Shown: positions 41,871-50,945, counted from the stretch's first letter. The stretch is DNA of 64,000 nucleotides from an uncultured Eggerthellaceae bacterium (GCA_947565185.1 CANODU010000004.1:1-64000), one strand, 5' to 3'. Notes: generated by a model from the letters alone, not told the origin. Program-made: numbers and translations.

Positions 41871-42665
41871 CTATCCCTCCAAGTCCTGAAGGGAGAGCGG
41901 GCGCTCCAGGTCGGCAGCGAAACGGGGGTCTGCCTGAAGCGTGCCCTGACAAGCGGCCACCCCATCGGCAACGCTGAAGGCGCCCTCATAGATGGCGCGC
42001 CCCGCGATGACCCCTTCGATAGCATCAGACACCTTCGCCAACTCACGGATATCCGCAAGCGAAGAGATGCCACCGCTGGCGATGACCGGATTGCCGAACG
42101 CCTGCGCCATCTCAACGTAAGCCGCAGGTGCGATGCCCGTCTGCATGCCATCGCGCGCGATATCCGTATAGATCAAGTGCTCATAGCCCGCATCCGCCAT
42201 GCGCGCTGCCAGCTCAAGTGCGCTGATGCCGGCACCCTGCACCCAGCCTTCCACCTTGACGTCGCCGCCTTCGGCATCCACGCCCGCGGCCAGCATATCC
42301 GGCCCGAACTCCTCGCGCGCCGCCTGAGCGAAGTCAGGGCTGGTCACCAAGGCAGTGCCCAGCACCATGCGCGTAGCACCCGCATCCGCCATGCGCCGCA
42401 GATCATCCAGCGTGCGCAAGCCGCCGCCCACCTCTACGTTCAAGCTGGTGAGCTTGCAGATGCGCGCGATGATGTCAGCATTGCCGCTCGTGCCGTCCCG
42501 CGCGCCATCCAGATCCACCACATGGATCCAGCGGGCACCATCCTCTTCGAAGCGCTGCGCCTGCGAAGCAGGGTCATCGTGATAGACCGTCACCTTCGCG
42601 TAATCGCCACGCGCCAAGCGCACGGCCCGTCCGTTCAGGATATCGATAGCCGGAAGCAGATACAT
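41871..42665 (-). CDS. hisA: ProFAR isomerase HisA
   Basis: Fourth enzyme of the pathway: Amadori rearrangement of ProFAR to PRFAR. A 264-aa half-barrel repeat protein related to HisF. Seen: 'LLPAIDILNGRAVRLARGDYA' with catalytic Asp8, 'IHVVDLDGARDG', 'NVEVGGGLRTLDDLRRM', 'GVDAEGGDVKVEGW' and 'LIYTDIARDGMQTG', with the second catalytic Asp, then 'VIASGGISSLADI'. In actinobacteria HisA can be the dual PriA enzyme, also acting in tryptophan synthesis; this cannot be told from the sequence by eye. It starts 1 nt after hisH. Confidence 0.94.
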   Translation of the reverse strand: MYLLPAIDILNGRAVRLARGDYAKVTVYHDDPASQAQRFEEDGARWIHVVDLDGARDGTSGNADIIARICKLTSLNVEVGGGLRTLDDLRRMADAGATRMVLGTALVTSPDFAQAAREEFGPDMLAAGVDAEGGDVKVEGWVQGAGISALELAARMADAGYEHLIYTDIARDGMQTGIAPAAYVEMAQAFGNPVIASGGISSLADIRELAKVSDAIEGVIAGRAIYEGAFSVADGVAACQGTLQADPRFAADLERPLSLQDLEG

Positions 42666-42666
42666 G

Positions 42667-43308
42667 TCAGCGCCTTTCTCTCACCATGCGGACGAAATTC
42701 GCCAGCAGCGCTGCGCCCGCATCCGAGCTCTTCTCTGGATGGAACTGTACACCGAAGGCAGAACCATGCGCGCATGCTGAGGGAAACGTTACCGAATGGG
42801 TCGTGCGCCCGCAGGTGGCGTCCGTCTCCGGCGCCATGAACGAATGCGTGAAGTAGAAATACGACTCATTCGGGATGCCCGCGAAGAGCCCGTGTGCGGC
42901 ATCCTCTGATACCGCAACGGTGTTCCAGCCCACATGCGGTACCTTGTGCAGCCGCCCTTGCGCGTCTGTGGCGGGCATGCGCTTGACCACGCCCGGCAGC
43001 AGTCCCAAACCCGGCGTGATGCCGTCTTCAGCGTGCTCTTCACCAGCCGCGTACATCAGATGCATCCCCAAGCAGATCCCCAAGAAGGGCGTGCCGGCAG
43101 CAACGGCGTGGCGGATGGCATCTGCTTGACCTGTCTCTTCCAACGTGCGCATGGCATCAGCGAACGCACCGACGCCGGGCAGCACGATGGCATGAGCATC
43201 ACGTATGGCCTGAGCATCAGCGGACACGACCGCCTCCGCTCCGCAAGCAGCAAGCCCGCGTTCCACGGACTTGATGTTGCCCTTCTCATAATCCACGATG
43301 ACGATCAA
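42667..43308 (-). CDS. hisH: Imidazole glycerol phosphate synthase glutaminase subunit HisH
   Basis: Glutamine amidotransferase feeding ammonia to HisF; 213 aa. A TTG at 43308 is taken as start: it overlaps the hisB stop as TTGA, AAGGG lies upstream, and the protein then begins 'IVIVDYEKGNIKSVERGL' as in the family. The open frame to 43386 would run deep into hisB. Seen: nucleophile region 'FLGICLGMHLMY' (Cys), 'PHVGWNTV', 'YFTHSF' and the C-terminal His/Glu of 'FGVQFHPEKSSD'. Confidence 0.94.
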   Translation of the reverse strand: MIVIVDYEKGNIKSVERGLAACGAEAVVSADAQAIRDAHAIVLPGVGAFADAMRTLEETGQADAIRHAVAAGTPFLGICLGMHLMYAAGEEHAEDGITPGLGLLPGVVKRMPATDAQGRLHKVPHVGWNTVAVSEDAAHGLFAGIPNESYFYFTHSFMAPETDATCGRTTHSVTFPSACAHGSAFGVQFHPEKSSDAGAALLANFVRMVRERR

Positions 43309-43901
43309 AGCGCACCCTTCGTCGAAGGGATGGCATCGGCCGTGCGCGGATTCAGCGCAACGGCGAAGCGCAATGCGCGCCCACATGCCTTGAAGGCGGC
43401 CTCTATCAGATGATGCGCATTCTCGCCCGAGAGCTGACGCACATGCAGCGTGCAGCCCGCGTTCGCCGCGAAGGCGATGAAGAATTCGCGCGCCAGCTGC
43501 GTATCGAACGTGGCGATGGCCTCGATGGGGATATCCATGGCCCAGTACGCCTGTCCGCGCCCCGAGATGTCCAGCGCGCAGAGCACGAGCGCTTCATCCA
43601 TGGGCACCGCGCAGCTGGCGAACCGCTCTATGCCACGCTTGTCCCCCAGCGCTTGCGAAAACGCCTGCCCCAAGACGATGCCCGTATCCTCCACTGAATG
43701 ATGCGCATCCACCTCCAGGTCTCCCTTGCAGCGCACGCGCATGTCGAACAGGGCATGCCGGCAGAACGCATCCAACATGTGGTCGAAGAAGGGCACGCCC
43801 GTGTCCACATCAGCCTTGCCCGTACCGTCCAAAGAGAGCGTCACCGAGATATCCGTCTCGCGCGTGGTGCGCTCAAGCGTTGCTGTGCGTGCGTTCGTCA
43901 T
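43305..43901 (-). CDS. hisB: Imidazoleglycerol-phosphate dehydratase HisB (monofunctional)
   Basis: Sixth step, dehydrating IGP to imidazole acetol phosphate; metal-dependent 24-mer. At 198 aa it contains only the dehydratase domain, without the histidinol-phosphatase domain of enteric HisB. Seen: 'FFDHMLDAFCRHALFD', 'DAHHSVEDTGIVLGQAF' and 'HVRQLSGENAHHLIEAAFKA', the metal-binding His/Glu clusters. It overlaps hisC by 4 nt and hisH by the TTGA junction. Confidence 0.96.
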   Translation of the reverse strand: MTNARTATLERTTRETDISVTLSLDGTGKADVDTGVPFFDHMLDAFCRHALFDMRVRCKGDLEVDAHHSVEDTGIVLGQAFSQALGDKRGIERFASCAVPMDEALVLCALDISGRGQAYWAMDIPIEAIATFDTQLAREFFIAFAANAGCTLHVRQLSGENAHHLIEAAFKACGRALRFAVALNPRTADAIPSTKGAL

Positions 43902-44971
43902 GCCGCTCCTCTCTTGAGGACCTCTAAGAATGCATCGTTTTGCTCCGGCGTGCCCACCGTCACGCGCAACGTGCCCTCAAGGCCGGGCGTGGCGCTGAAA
44001 TCGCGTACGAGGATCCCTGCATCATAGAGCTGCTGCCATACCTCTCCTGCACGTGGGATGCGGAAGAGCACCCAATTCGAATGGCTGGGATACGGGCTCA
44101 CCCCCGGGATCTTCGCCAATTCCGCTCTAAGCCGCTCGCGTTCGTCGATGATGGCTTCTATCCCCGGTTCGAATTCAGCGCGGTTCTGGAAGATCACGCG
44201 CGCGATGGCCTGGCTCACCGCATCCACCGAATAGGGTTGGCGCACCTTCAGGTATTCCTGGATGACGCTGGGATGCGCCAGGATATATCCCACGCGCACG
44301 CCAGCCAGGCTGAATGCCTTGCTGAACGTGCGCAGGATGACCAGATTCTCATGTTGATCCAGATAGGGGCGCATGGTCATGCGCGAGAACTCGAAGTACG
44401 CCTCATCCACCACCACAAGCGCGTCCGTCGCGTGCAGCAGCTCATGCAAGAACTCCGTGCGCGCTCGCAAACCCGTGGGGTTGTTGGGACTGGCGATGAT
44501 GGTGAAGTCCACCGGGCTGTCAGGCCCTGACACCGCTTTCAGCACAGCCTCCTCATCGATGGCGAAATCCTGATCTGCCAAGCGCGGGATCTCCAGCACA
44601 TCCGTATCCGTCAACAGCGCGTTCACCGCATAGACGGAGAACGTGGGCGGCAGGTTCAGGAACGTGCGCCCCGGACCTCCCCACGCCAGCGCCGTATCGA
44701 AGAGGAGCTCATCTCCGCCGTTGCCGATCAGGACATGTTCCCGATCGAGCCCGTTCGCCTCAGCGATGAGGTCGCGCAGATCGTTCGCCAACGGATCAGG
44801 ATAGCGATTGAAATGGACCTGCCGCACAGCAGACTCTATCTTGCGCCTGAGCTCATCGCTCACATCGCGCGGGTTCTCATTCGCCGACATCATGGCTTCC
44901 GCCGGCAAGTACTTCGGGTCATAGGGCGTGAGGCCCTCAAGCTTGAGGGAAGGACGTCGAACGCTATCCAT
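43898..44971 (-). CDS. hisC: Histidinol-phosphate aminotransferase HisC
   Basis: PLP enzyme making histidinol phosphate from imidazole acetol phosphate and glutamate; 357 aa. Seen: 'SANENPRDVSDELRRKI', 'VLIGNGGDELLFDTAL', 'IIASPNNPTGL', 'VVVDEAYFEFSR' and the PLP-lysine motif 'ILRTFSKAFSLAGVRVGY'. The order is that of class I/II aminotransferases of the HisC branch. Its start overlaps the hisD end by 8 nt. Confidence 0.95.
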   Translation of the reverse strand: MDSVRRPSLKLEGLTPYDPKYLPAEAMMSANENPRDVSDELRRKIESAVRQVHFNRYPDPLANDLRDLIAEANGLDREHVLIGNGGDELLFDTALAWGGPGRTFLNLPPTFSVYAVNALLTDTDVLEIPRLADQDFAIDEEAVLKAVSGPDSPVDFTIIASPNNPTGLRARTEFLHELLHATDALVVVDEAYFEFSRMTMRPYLDQHENLVILRTFSKAFSLAGVRVGYILAHPSVIQEYLKVRQPYSVDAVSQAIARVIFQNRAEFEPGIEAIIDERERLRAELAKIPGVSPYPSHSNWVLFRIPRAGEVWQQLYDAGILVRDFSATPGLEGTLRVTVGTPEQNDAFLEVLKRGAA

Positions 44972-46343
44972 CGGCGCGCTCCCCTTCCGATGTCGCTGCT
45001 CCGTCGTGGATGGTGGCGCCCCACGTAGAGCCGCTCACAGCGTCCTCAGCGCTGGCCATGGCCGCTTCCATGCGCAACGCCACTGACTGCGCGTGCGCCC
45101 AAAGCCCTTCATGCATGGCGATGCGCATGACGCTCTTCGCATCGTTCACGAGCGCCTTCGCGCTGTATTGGATGATGGAGCTCTTCTTCACGAACTCGTC
45201 CACTGAAAGAGGGCTGGCAAAGCGAGCGGTGCCACCGGTGGGCAGCGTGTGATTCGGCCCGGCCACATAATCCCCCACCGCTTCCGGTGTCCAGGGACCT
45301 AAGAAGATAGCGCCCGCGTTGCGGATCTGCCCCAGGTGATCCATGGCGTTCGCCACATGCAGCTCCAGATGCTCCGGCGCGATGACGTTCACGGTCTGGA
45401 TGGCCTGGTCCATATCGCACGTGATGACGATGAGCCCATGATCCTCCAGCGATGAACGCGTGATGTCAGCACGCGGCGAATGGGCCAGATGCTCTTGGAG
45501 AGAGCGCTCAACCTCATCGGCATAGGTTGCAGACGCGCAGACCAGATAGCACGCAGCCATGGGGTCATGCTCGGCCTGCGCCATGAGGTCGATGGCCACG
45601 AGCGCCGGATCTGCCGTAGCGTCCGCCACGACGCAGACCTCTGACGGACCGGCGATCATGTCGATGCCCACATCTCCCGACACCACTTTCTTGGCCGCCG
45701 CCACATACGCATTGCCGGGACCGGTGATCTTATCCACCGGGCGAATGCTCTCCGTGCCATAGGCCAGCGCCGCAATGGCCTGAGCGCCGCCCAAGGTATA
45801 GACCTCCGTGACGCCTGCCAGCTTGCACGCAGCCAAGATGGCAGCATCGACCGTACCGTCCTTCTGCGGCGGCGTGACGCAGGCGATGCGCGCAACGCCT
45901 GCCACGCTTGCTGGCAGGGCATTCATGAGCACCGTAGACGGATACAGAGCACGGCCGCCCGGCACGTAGATGCCCACGGAATCCAACGGTTGCACCTTCG
46001 CCCCCACGATGGCCCCGTCTTCGCGAGCGAACAGCCAGCTCTGCGTCACCTGACGCTCATGGAAATCTCGGATCTGCGCAGACGCATGGCGAAGCGCATC
46101 CAGCGTATCAGGATCCACCGCTGAAAGCGCGTCATCCATGGCGCTGGCCGGGAGCGCGAACGTCTCCAGCGAGACGCCATCCAGCTTCGCCGTCAGCTCC
46201 TTGAGCGCTTCATCTCCACGCGCCCGCACATCAGCCACGATATCCGTGGCAGCCTTGAGCGCATCGGCATTGAAGGCACCTGTCCGGTCGATCAGTTCCG
46301 TGCGGAATGGTTCTGTGGGCTTGAGCTCTATCCTCTTCATCAT
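44964..46343 (-). CDS. hisD: Histidinol dehydrogenase HisD
   Basis: Zinc-dependent two-step NAD oxidation of histidinol to histidine, the last reactions of the pathway. At 459 aa it is slightly longer than usual. Seen: 'VGIYVPGGRALYPSTVLMNALPA' family stretch (key VPGG and YPS), 'GGAQAIAALAYGTESI', 'VDKITGPGNAYVAAAK', 'DMIAGPSEVCVVAD' and 'YVAGPNHTLPTGGTARFASPLS', with zinc-binding His and Asp residues. An additional C-terminal polar tail of about 25 residues overlaps hisC. ATGA overlap with hisZG. Confidence 0.96.
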   Translation of the reverse strand: MMKRIELKPTEPFRTELIDRTGAFNADALKAATDIVADVRARGDEALKELTAKLDGVSLETFALPASAMDDALSAVDPDTLDALRHASAQIRDFHERQVTQSWLFAREDGAIVGAKVQPLDSVGIYVPGGRALYPSTVLMNALPASVAGVARIACVTPPQKDGTVDAAILAACKLAGVTEVYTLGGAQAIAALAYGTESIRPVDKITGPGNAYVAAAKKVVSGDVGIDMIAGPSEVCVVADATADPALVAIDLMAQAEHDPMAACYLVCASATYADEVERSLQEHLAHSPRADITRSSLEDHGLIVITCDMDQAIQTVNVIAPEHLELHVANAMDHLGQIRNAGAIFLGPWTPEAVGDYVAGPNHTLPTGGTARFASPLSVDEFVKKSSIIQYSAKALVNDAKSVMRIAMHEGLWAHAQSVALRMEAAMASAEDAVSGSTWGATIHDGAATSEGERADG

Positions 46344-48013
46344 CGCGTACCACCTGCTATCGGTTCGTATTCGGCGCCTGCCGCATAGGCCGCAAGCGCA
46401 TCCGCCAATTCTACTATCCGAGCGTCTGTGCGCAGCCGCGAGGGATTCGCGAAGAACCGGGCTGTGGACGAGAGCACCTCATCCACGATGACCAGGTTGT
46501 TCTCCCGAAGCGTCGTACCCGTGGCTGTGATGTCCACGATGCGCTCAGCCAGCCCTGTCATGGGCGCCAGCTCTATGTTGCCGTTCAACCGAACGATATC
46601 TGCCTGCACGCCCACGCGCGCGAAATGCGCCCGCGTGATGTTGGGATACTTCGTAGCCACGCGTATGGACCCCAAGCGCCGGTAGCGCTCTTTGATGGCC
46701 GCATCCGTATCCGCAAGCTCCGCCACAACGAAGCGGCACCCGCCGAACTTGAGATCCGCCAGCTGCACCACCTGCGCGTCAGATTCAAGGAGCGAATCCC
46801 GCCCGCAGATGCCGCAGTCAGCAGCACCGGAGGCCACGAAGGCCGGCGCATCCGAAGGCCGCACGATGATATAGTCCGCTGACGGCGTAGAGATGATCAG
46901 CTGCCTGCCTGGGTCCTCCAAGCCCGCTGTATCGAATCCCACCGCTTGCAGGCTTTCGATAGCGTCCTTATTGAGCGCGCCCTTCGGCACTGCGATGCGA
47001 AGCTTCCGCACGCCCGTCTCCGGCTGAGCAGCTGATGCAGCCATGGCCTGCTCCAAAGAGAAGGCGAATCCAGCAGCGGGCCGCGCTGTGCCGAAGGAAG
47101 CCAGCATGTTGTCATAGCGCCCCCCGGAGCCTATCGAACTGCCCAGATAGGGCGAGAAGGCCTCGAAGACGATGCCCGTGTAATAGTCGAACGAGCTCAT
47201 GACGGAGAAATCAACCAGCAGACGCGCATGAGGGCAACGCTTCTCCACCTCAGCGAACGTGCGCGCCAAGTCATCAAGGCCATCCGTACAACCCAAGGGC
47301 TCTGCGATGCGGCGCGCCGCATCGATGGCATCCATGCCACCCCGCACATGCACCAGCTCATAGACCGCCCGCGCATAGGCCGGAGCAACGCCTTGCGCAT
47401 CCACCTTCGCAGCCGTCCCATCCGTGAGCGCTGCCAATTCCACGAAGTCCGATGCATGGCACGCAGCCAACACCGCCTGCTTCCATGCCGGGCTGCCACC
47501 GGAGCGCTCCAGAAGCGCACGCAACGGCGCCACCGTTGCCAGCGCCAGCGTCACCTCATCCACGCCCGATAGGATGAGCGCATCCAGCATGAGGGCGATG
47601 AGCGATGCATCCGTCTGCCAGCCATCCTCGTTGATGTCCTCCACCCCGAACTGCGTCATCTCGCGCGGCGCGATCTGCGCGGTTCCCTCCGTCTCCCGGA
47701 ACACGCGCTGGGTGTAGCGCAGGCGCAATGGCCCTTCTGCGTGTCGAAAGCGCGTAGAGCACATGCGCGCCACCTGCACCGTGACGTCAGGGCGCATGGC
47801 TAGAAGATCGCCTTGCGAATCGAAGAAGCGAAAGGGAGACGTGGGCAGATGCGTGCCCGCATTCACCACATCCATGGCCTCCAGCGTGGGCGTCTCAATG
47901 GGCAGGAAACCCTGAGCAGCGAAGAGGTCTTGCACCTGTCGCGTGATGCGCTCGCGTTCAGTGGCCTCATCGGGCAGGACGTCGCGAAAGCCTGTTGGTG
48001 TCCTTTGGTTCAT
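46340..48013 (-). CDS. hisZG: HisZ-HisG fusion: ATP phosphoribosyltransferase regulatory and catalytic subunits in one chain
   Basis: First, committed and feedback-controlled step of histidine synthesis. Start at 48013 (MNQRTPTGFRDVLPDEA) follows GAGGGG; numbering below starts four codons upstream. Residues 5-335 are HisZ, a class-II His-tRNA-synthetase paralogue ('FRFFDSQGDLLAMRPDVT', 'SFDYYTGIVFEAF', 'IGSGGRYDNML'). Residues 340-548 are short-form HisG ('LRIAVPKGALNKDA', 'DCGICGRDSLLE', 'VATKYPNIT', 'VDITATGTTLRENNL'). The linker is only about ten residues. Short HisG normally needs separate HisZ in a hetero-octamer, so here stoichiometry is fixed at 1:1. First gene of the operon. Confidence 0.94.
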   Translation of the reverse strand: MNQRTPTGFRDVLPDEATERERITRQVQDLFAAQGFLPIETPTLEAMDVVNAGTHLPTSPFRFFDSQGDLLAMRPDVTVQVARMCSTRFRHAEGPLRLRYTQRVFRETEGTAQIAPREMTQFGVEDINEDGWQTDASLIALMLDALILSGVDEVTLALATVAPLRALLERSGGSPAWKQAVLAACHASDFVELAALTDGTAAKVDAQGVAPAYARAVYELVHVRGGMDAIDAARRIAEPLGCTDGLDDLARTFAEVEKRCPHARLLVDFSVMSSFDYYTGIVFEAFSPYLGSSIGSGGRYDNMLASFGTARPAAGFAFSLEQAMAASAAQPETGVRKLRIAVPKGALNKDAIESLQAVGFDTAGLEDPGRQLIISTPSADYIIVRPSDAPAFVASGAADCGICGRDSLLESDAQVVQLADLKFGGCRFVVAELADTDAAIKERYRRLGSIRVATKYPNITRAHFARVGVQADIVRLNGNIELAPMTGLAERIVDITATGTTLRENNLVIVDEVLSSTARFFANPSRLRTDARIVELADALAAYAAGAEYEPIAGGTR

Positions 48014-48144
48014 GGATCCCCTCATGTGTACGTGTTGTCATTGCCTGCGCCATGATAGCACTTTAGTGCAGTAGAGTGATAAAGCATCCGCGAATGGTTG
48101 GCCGCACCCACGTCAACCAGAAGAGCAACAAGCAAGACCAAGAT

Positions 48145-48341
48145 GCAGGTTCCTGCCAGGCGTCCGCAGATCCTGTGCGTAGCCTGAATGGCTACCGCAG
48201 GATCTGCGGCCTACTCCTTTAGCAAGACCAAATGAATGGGGTGATGGGGTTGAAGCCGATTCTGCAGGCCAAGAAATCCATGATATATACCATCATGGAT
48301 TTCGCAGGCCGAAGCCAAGGCTGAACACCCCATCACCCCAT
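48145..48341 (+). repeat. Module D, alpha type, copy D3
   Basis: GCAGGTTCCTGC, stem CCGCAGATCCTG/CAGGATCTGCGG around a TAGCC/GGCTA hairpin, long-range GGGGTGATGGGG with CCCCATCACCCC, and inner hairpin AAATCCATGAT/ATCATGGATTT as in D1. It lacks the nested 34-nt unit. Confidence 0.83.
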
Positions 48342-48358
48342 GAAGGCAAAGAGTTGTT

Positions 48359-48391
48359 ATAGGTTTGTGTAGAACACAAACCTATTGTTTT
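48359..48391 (+). terminator. T-module hairpin followed by ATTGTTTT
   Basis: A 12-bp perfect stem ATAGGTTTGTGT/ACACAAACCTAT with loop AGA is followed by TGTTTT. Confidence 0.5.
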
Positions 48392-48511
48392 GAAGATGTG
48401 CGGCCAGTTGGCGGCACCCACGAGAACCTGATCCATCTCTGGGAGATGCCGCTTACGCGTCATCTACGGAATGTCTTCCGATCCAGAAATAGGCTGGCAG
48501 GGCCAAGAAGG

Positions 48512-49399
48512 CTACAGTTCGATCAGCTCGTAATCCTTCGTGCCATAGCCCAACTCAGCTGCGTGGTCGATGATGCGCGTGCCATGCTTGGAATCCACGC
48601 GCTCCAAGAACTTGTCGCGACCAGGATCATCGGAGGCCTTCACGACATCGATGCATGCTTGGTCGATGGCCACCGGATCAAGGGAGGCGAAGATGCCGAT
48701 GTCAGCCATGCACGGATCCTCTGCCACCGCACAGCAATCGCAGTCCACAGAGAGATTGCAAGCCACATTCACGAACGCCAGGTTGCTGCCGAAATGATTC
48801 ACGACGGTCTCTGCGGCCTCCGCCATGGCATCCACGAAATCATCCTGTTCGGCATGCTTATCCCAGAAGTCCCCTTGGTTGAAGGACGCGCCTGCCGTAT
48901 GGATGTTCACCTTGCCCTCGTTCGACGCGCATCCGATAGAGAGCTGCTTCAGCGCACCGCCGAAACCACCCATGGGGTGCCCCTTGAAGTGAGACAAGAC
49001 GAGCATGGACGCATAGTTCGCCAGGTGGCCGCCAACATGGTTCTCCTTGAGCACGCGTCCGTTCTCGATAGGAAAGATGATGTCGGAAGAGGGGCCGTCC
49101 TCATCCATGATGTCCACATCGAACACCTCAGACCAACCATGCTTGGCCATGAGCTTCACATGCTTTTCCGTGGTGTCGCGCTCACCATCATAGGCGGTGT
49201 TGCATTCCACGATGGTGCCATCCACTTCCTTCACCATGGGGATCATGAACTCCGGACGCAGATAGTTCTGGTTGCCCTCTTCGCCGGAATGCACCTTCAC
49301 GGCAACCTTGCCTGACAGCTTCACGCCCAGCTTCTCATAGAGGCGCACGACGTTTTCGGGAGTGATGTCCTTGGTGAAATAGACCTTTGCCTTGCCCAT
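48512..49399 (-). CDS. DUF362-family protein
   Basis: A 295-aa cytoplasmic protein of the DUF362 family, whose members are often annotated as 'ferredoxin-type' but whose function is unproven. Seen: 'VYFTKDITPENVVRLYEKLG', 'VAVKVHSGEEGNQNYLRPEF', 'VECNTAYDGERDTTEKHVKL', 'LSHFKGHPMGGFGGALKQLSIGCAS' (family core, key GH and GGALK) and a cluster 'VDCDCCAVAEDPCMADIG' whose cysteines could bind an iron-sulfur cluster, though no classic 4Fe-4S spacing is present. AAAGGAGC precedes the ATG. It is last of the minus-strand peptide island and may be unrelated to its job. Confidence 0.85.
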   Translation of the reverse strand: MGKAKVYFTKDITPENVVRLYEKLGVKLSGKVAVKVHSGEEGNQNYLRPEFMIPMVKEVDGTIVECNTAYDGERDTTEKHVKLMAKHGWSEVFDVDIMDEDGPSSDIIFPIENGRVLKENHVGGHLANYASMLVLSHFKGHPMGGFGGALKQLSIGCASNEGKVNIHTAGASFNQGDFWDKHAEQDDFVDAMAEAAETVVNHFGSNLAFVNVACNLSVDCDCCAVAEDPCMADIGIFASLDPVAIDQACIDVVKASDDPGRDKFLERVDSKHGTRIIDHAAELGYGTKDYELIEL

Positions 49400-49479
49400 A
49401 GAGAGCTCCTTTCGGTCAATCGAGGATAAGCGACATTCTAACGCTTACGACGCTTCCATAGGAGCGCGTCCTCATGCAC

Positions 49480-49507
49480 GAATGGCTCCGCCGAAGCGGA
49501 GCCATTC
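49480..49507 (-). terminator. 12-bp hairpin with UUCG tetraloop after pepC
   Basis: GAATGGCTCCGC pairs perfectly with GCGGAGCCATTC. On the minus strand the loop is TTCG closed by C-G, the very stable tetraloop. No U-tract follows, so it may instead protect the mRNA 3' end. Confidence 0.5.
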
Positions 49508-49530
49508 TCAGAGGGTACAACTGCGAATGC

Positions 49531-50886
49531 CTAGAGGCTGCTGACCGGATTGAACGTGTTCCAGAACGGCCACACGATGGGTTCGGAGTCAAGTGCCTTC
49601 AGCGTTTCGGGCTTGAGCATCTTCTTCGGGATGGCAACCTCATAGACGAAGTTGTCGAACCACTCATCTGTGCACACGAAGTAGCCGTTGTTGCCCGTCT
49701 TCTTACCGCCGTTCTCCGTGCCCCACGAATTCTCGATCTTCCACTTATCCGGCTTTCCGTCCTTGATATCCACGCCAGCGATGGTCATGGCATGGGTAGG
49801 CAGGCTCTCATGCATGGCAAAGCGCTGCGCCTTATCCATGTCGAACTTCACGCCGAACATGTTCTCAAGATCGAACAGGTCTGACGCCATGACACCCGCA
49901 TTGCGGTCGCACCACTGCAAGACGTCTGATCCGAACCAGACCGGATCCCCCGCTTTGAGCGACTCAATGACATATCCCTTGAGCTCATCCATGGGCACGT
50001 TCACATAGAGGTTGCGCCTCTCGGGGATCTGGTCAGAATCCTGGATGGCGTACACATGGCCATAGGGATTCTCATCGCCCGGTACGTTGATGACGCCCAC
50101 ATAGTCATCCAAGTTGATCTTCACATACTTCTTCGCGAACTCGAGCGGAGTGATGTCGCGGTCCTCGTGGTATGTACCCTTGGCGTCCGTATAGGTGAAG
50201 TCGAACTTCTTGGGCGGTTCACCGAAGCAAACAGCCAAGACGCGGTACACCTCATTCAGCATCTCAAGCTGCGTATCCGTGGTGTCCTTTTTCTCGTTCG
50301 CCATGCTCCGCAGCTTGATGGCATCCTGGCGCAGCAGATGCGACAGCACCGTATTCAGCTCTTCGGTGTTGTTGGTGCAATGGGTCTCCGCCATGGCCTC
50401 ATGGGGCACGACGCCGTATTTCTTGACCAAAGCCGCGATCATGTCCCAATCACCGCCATCGGCCATAGGCGTGGAGATGAGCCAGTCCACCTCACGATCA
50501 TCCAGCGGCTTATCAGCCGTAGCCACGATATGCTCCAAGAACCATGCGGCGCGCTCCAGCTTGTTGTAGAACGCCAGGTGAGCCTGGGACAGCTCGAATG
50601 TGCCCTTCGGCAGATCCAGATCCTTCTCGATATGGAAGCGCAGCACGTTCAAGCAGGCGAACATCCAGCAACGGCCAGACATCTTCTGATTCGCCACAGC
50701 TTGGTCATCCACGTCGATGGAAAACGCGAAGTTCGGCGGGCTCATGCGCTTCAAGACCTCCACGCTCTCTGCGGACTGGAGGATGCCGTTCTTCGTGACC
50801 GCACGCTGGGCCACATGCTGGCAGCACATCTTCTGGTAATCCTCTGACATCTTCGCGATCTGTTCCTTCGATAGCTTCATCTTCAT
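49531..50886 (-). CDS. pepC: Aminopeptidase C (bleomycin hydrolase family, C1B)
   Basis: A cytoplasmic cysteine aminopeptidase that trims peptides after uptake. At 451 aa it matches PepC. Seen: Gln67 and nucleophile Cys73 in 'NQKMSGRCWMFACLNVLR', catalytic His365 in 'LPTHAMTIAGVDI' and Asn386 in 'KIENSWG', the complete papain-like triad plus oxyanion Gln. The usual extended C-terminus that self-processes is present. It lies in the same-strand row with an Ntn hydrolase, an S10 peptidase and two amino-acid permeases, fitting peptide catabolism. Confidence 0.95.
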   Translation of the reverse strand: MKMKLSKEQIAKMSEDYQKMCCQHVAQRAVTKNGILQSAESVEVLKRMSPPNFAFSIDVDDQAVANQKMSGRCWMFACLNVLRFHIEKDLDLPKGTFELSQAHLAFYNKLERAAWFLEHIVATADKPLDDREVDWLISTPMADGGDWDMIAALVKKYGVVPHEAMAETHCTNNTEELNTVLSHLLRQDAIKLRSMANEKKDTTDTQLEMLNEVYRVLAVCFGEPPKKFDFTYTDAKGTYHEDRDITPLEFAKKYVKINLDDYVGVINVPGDENPYGHVYAIQDSDQIPERRNLYVNVPMDELKGYVIESLKAGDPVWFGSDVLQWCDRNAGVMASDLFDLENMFGVKFDMDKAQRFAMHESLPTHAMTIAGVDIKDGKPDKWKIENSWGTENGGKKTGNNGYFVCTDEWFDNFVYEVAIPKKMLKPETLKALDSEPIVWPFWNTFNPVSSL

Positions 50887-50945
50887 CAGCTCCTCTTCCT
50901 TATGATCGCTTCCTCTTGTTCCTGTCTTTCTATCGAAACCGAGCC

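Larger units (their letters stand above)
48099..48468. repeat. Intergenic hairpin chain, region IX (half-B, D, T, B, G)
   Basis: No gene is supported between the his operon promoter side and the DUF362 gene. A half-B (GGTTGGCCGCACCCACG) lies near 48097-48112. Forward module D (alpha) runs 48145-48341, T 48359-48391, an imperfect B 48398-48417 with CCAC tail, and G 48444-48468 with CTAC (GTAG on the minus strand). 48469-48511 holds nothing recognised. Confidence 0.85.

Noticed and set aside
48014-48098. T-box or histidine attenuator before the his operon
   Set aside because: No T-box core, specifier stem or His-codon-rich leader is visible; only a GCACTTTAGTGC palindrome and a TATCAT -10-like element.
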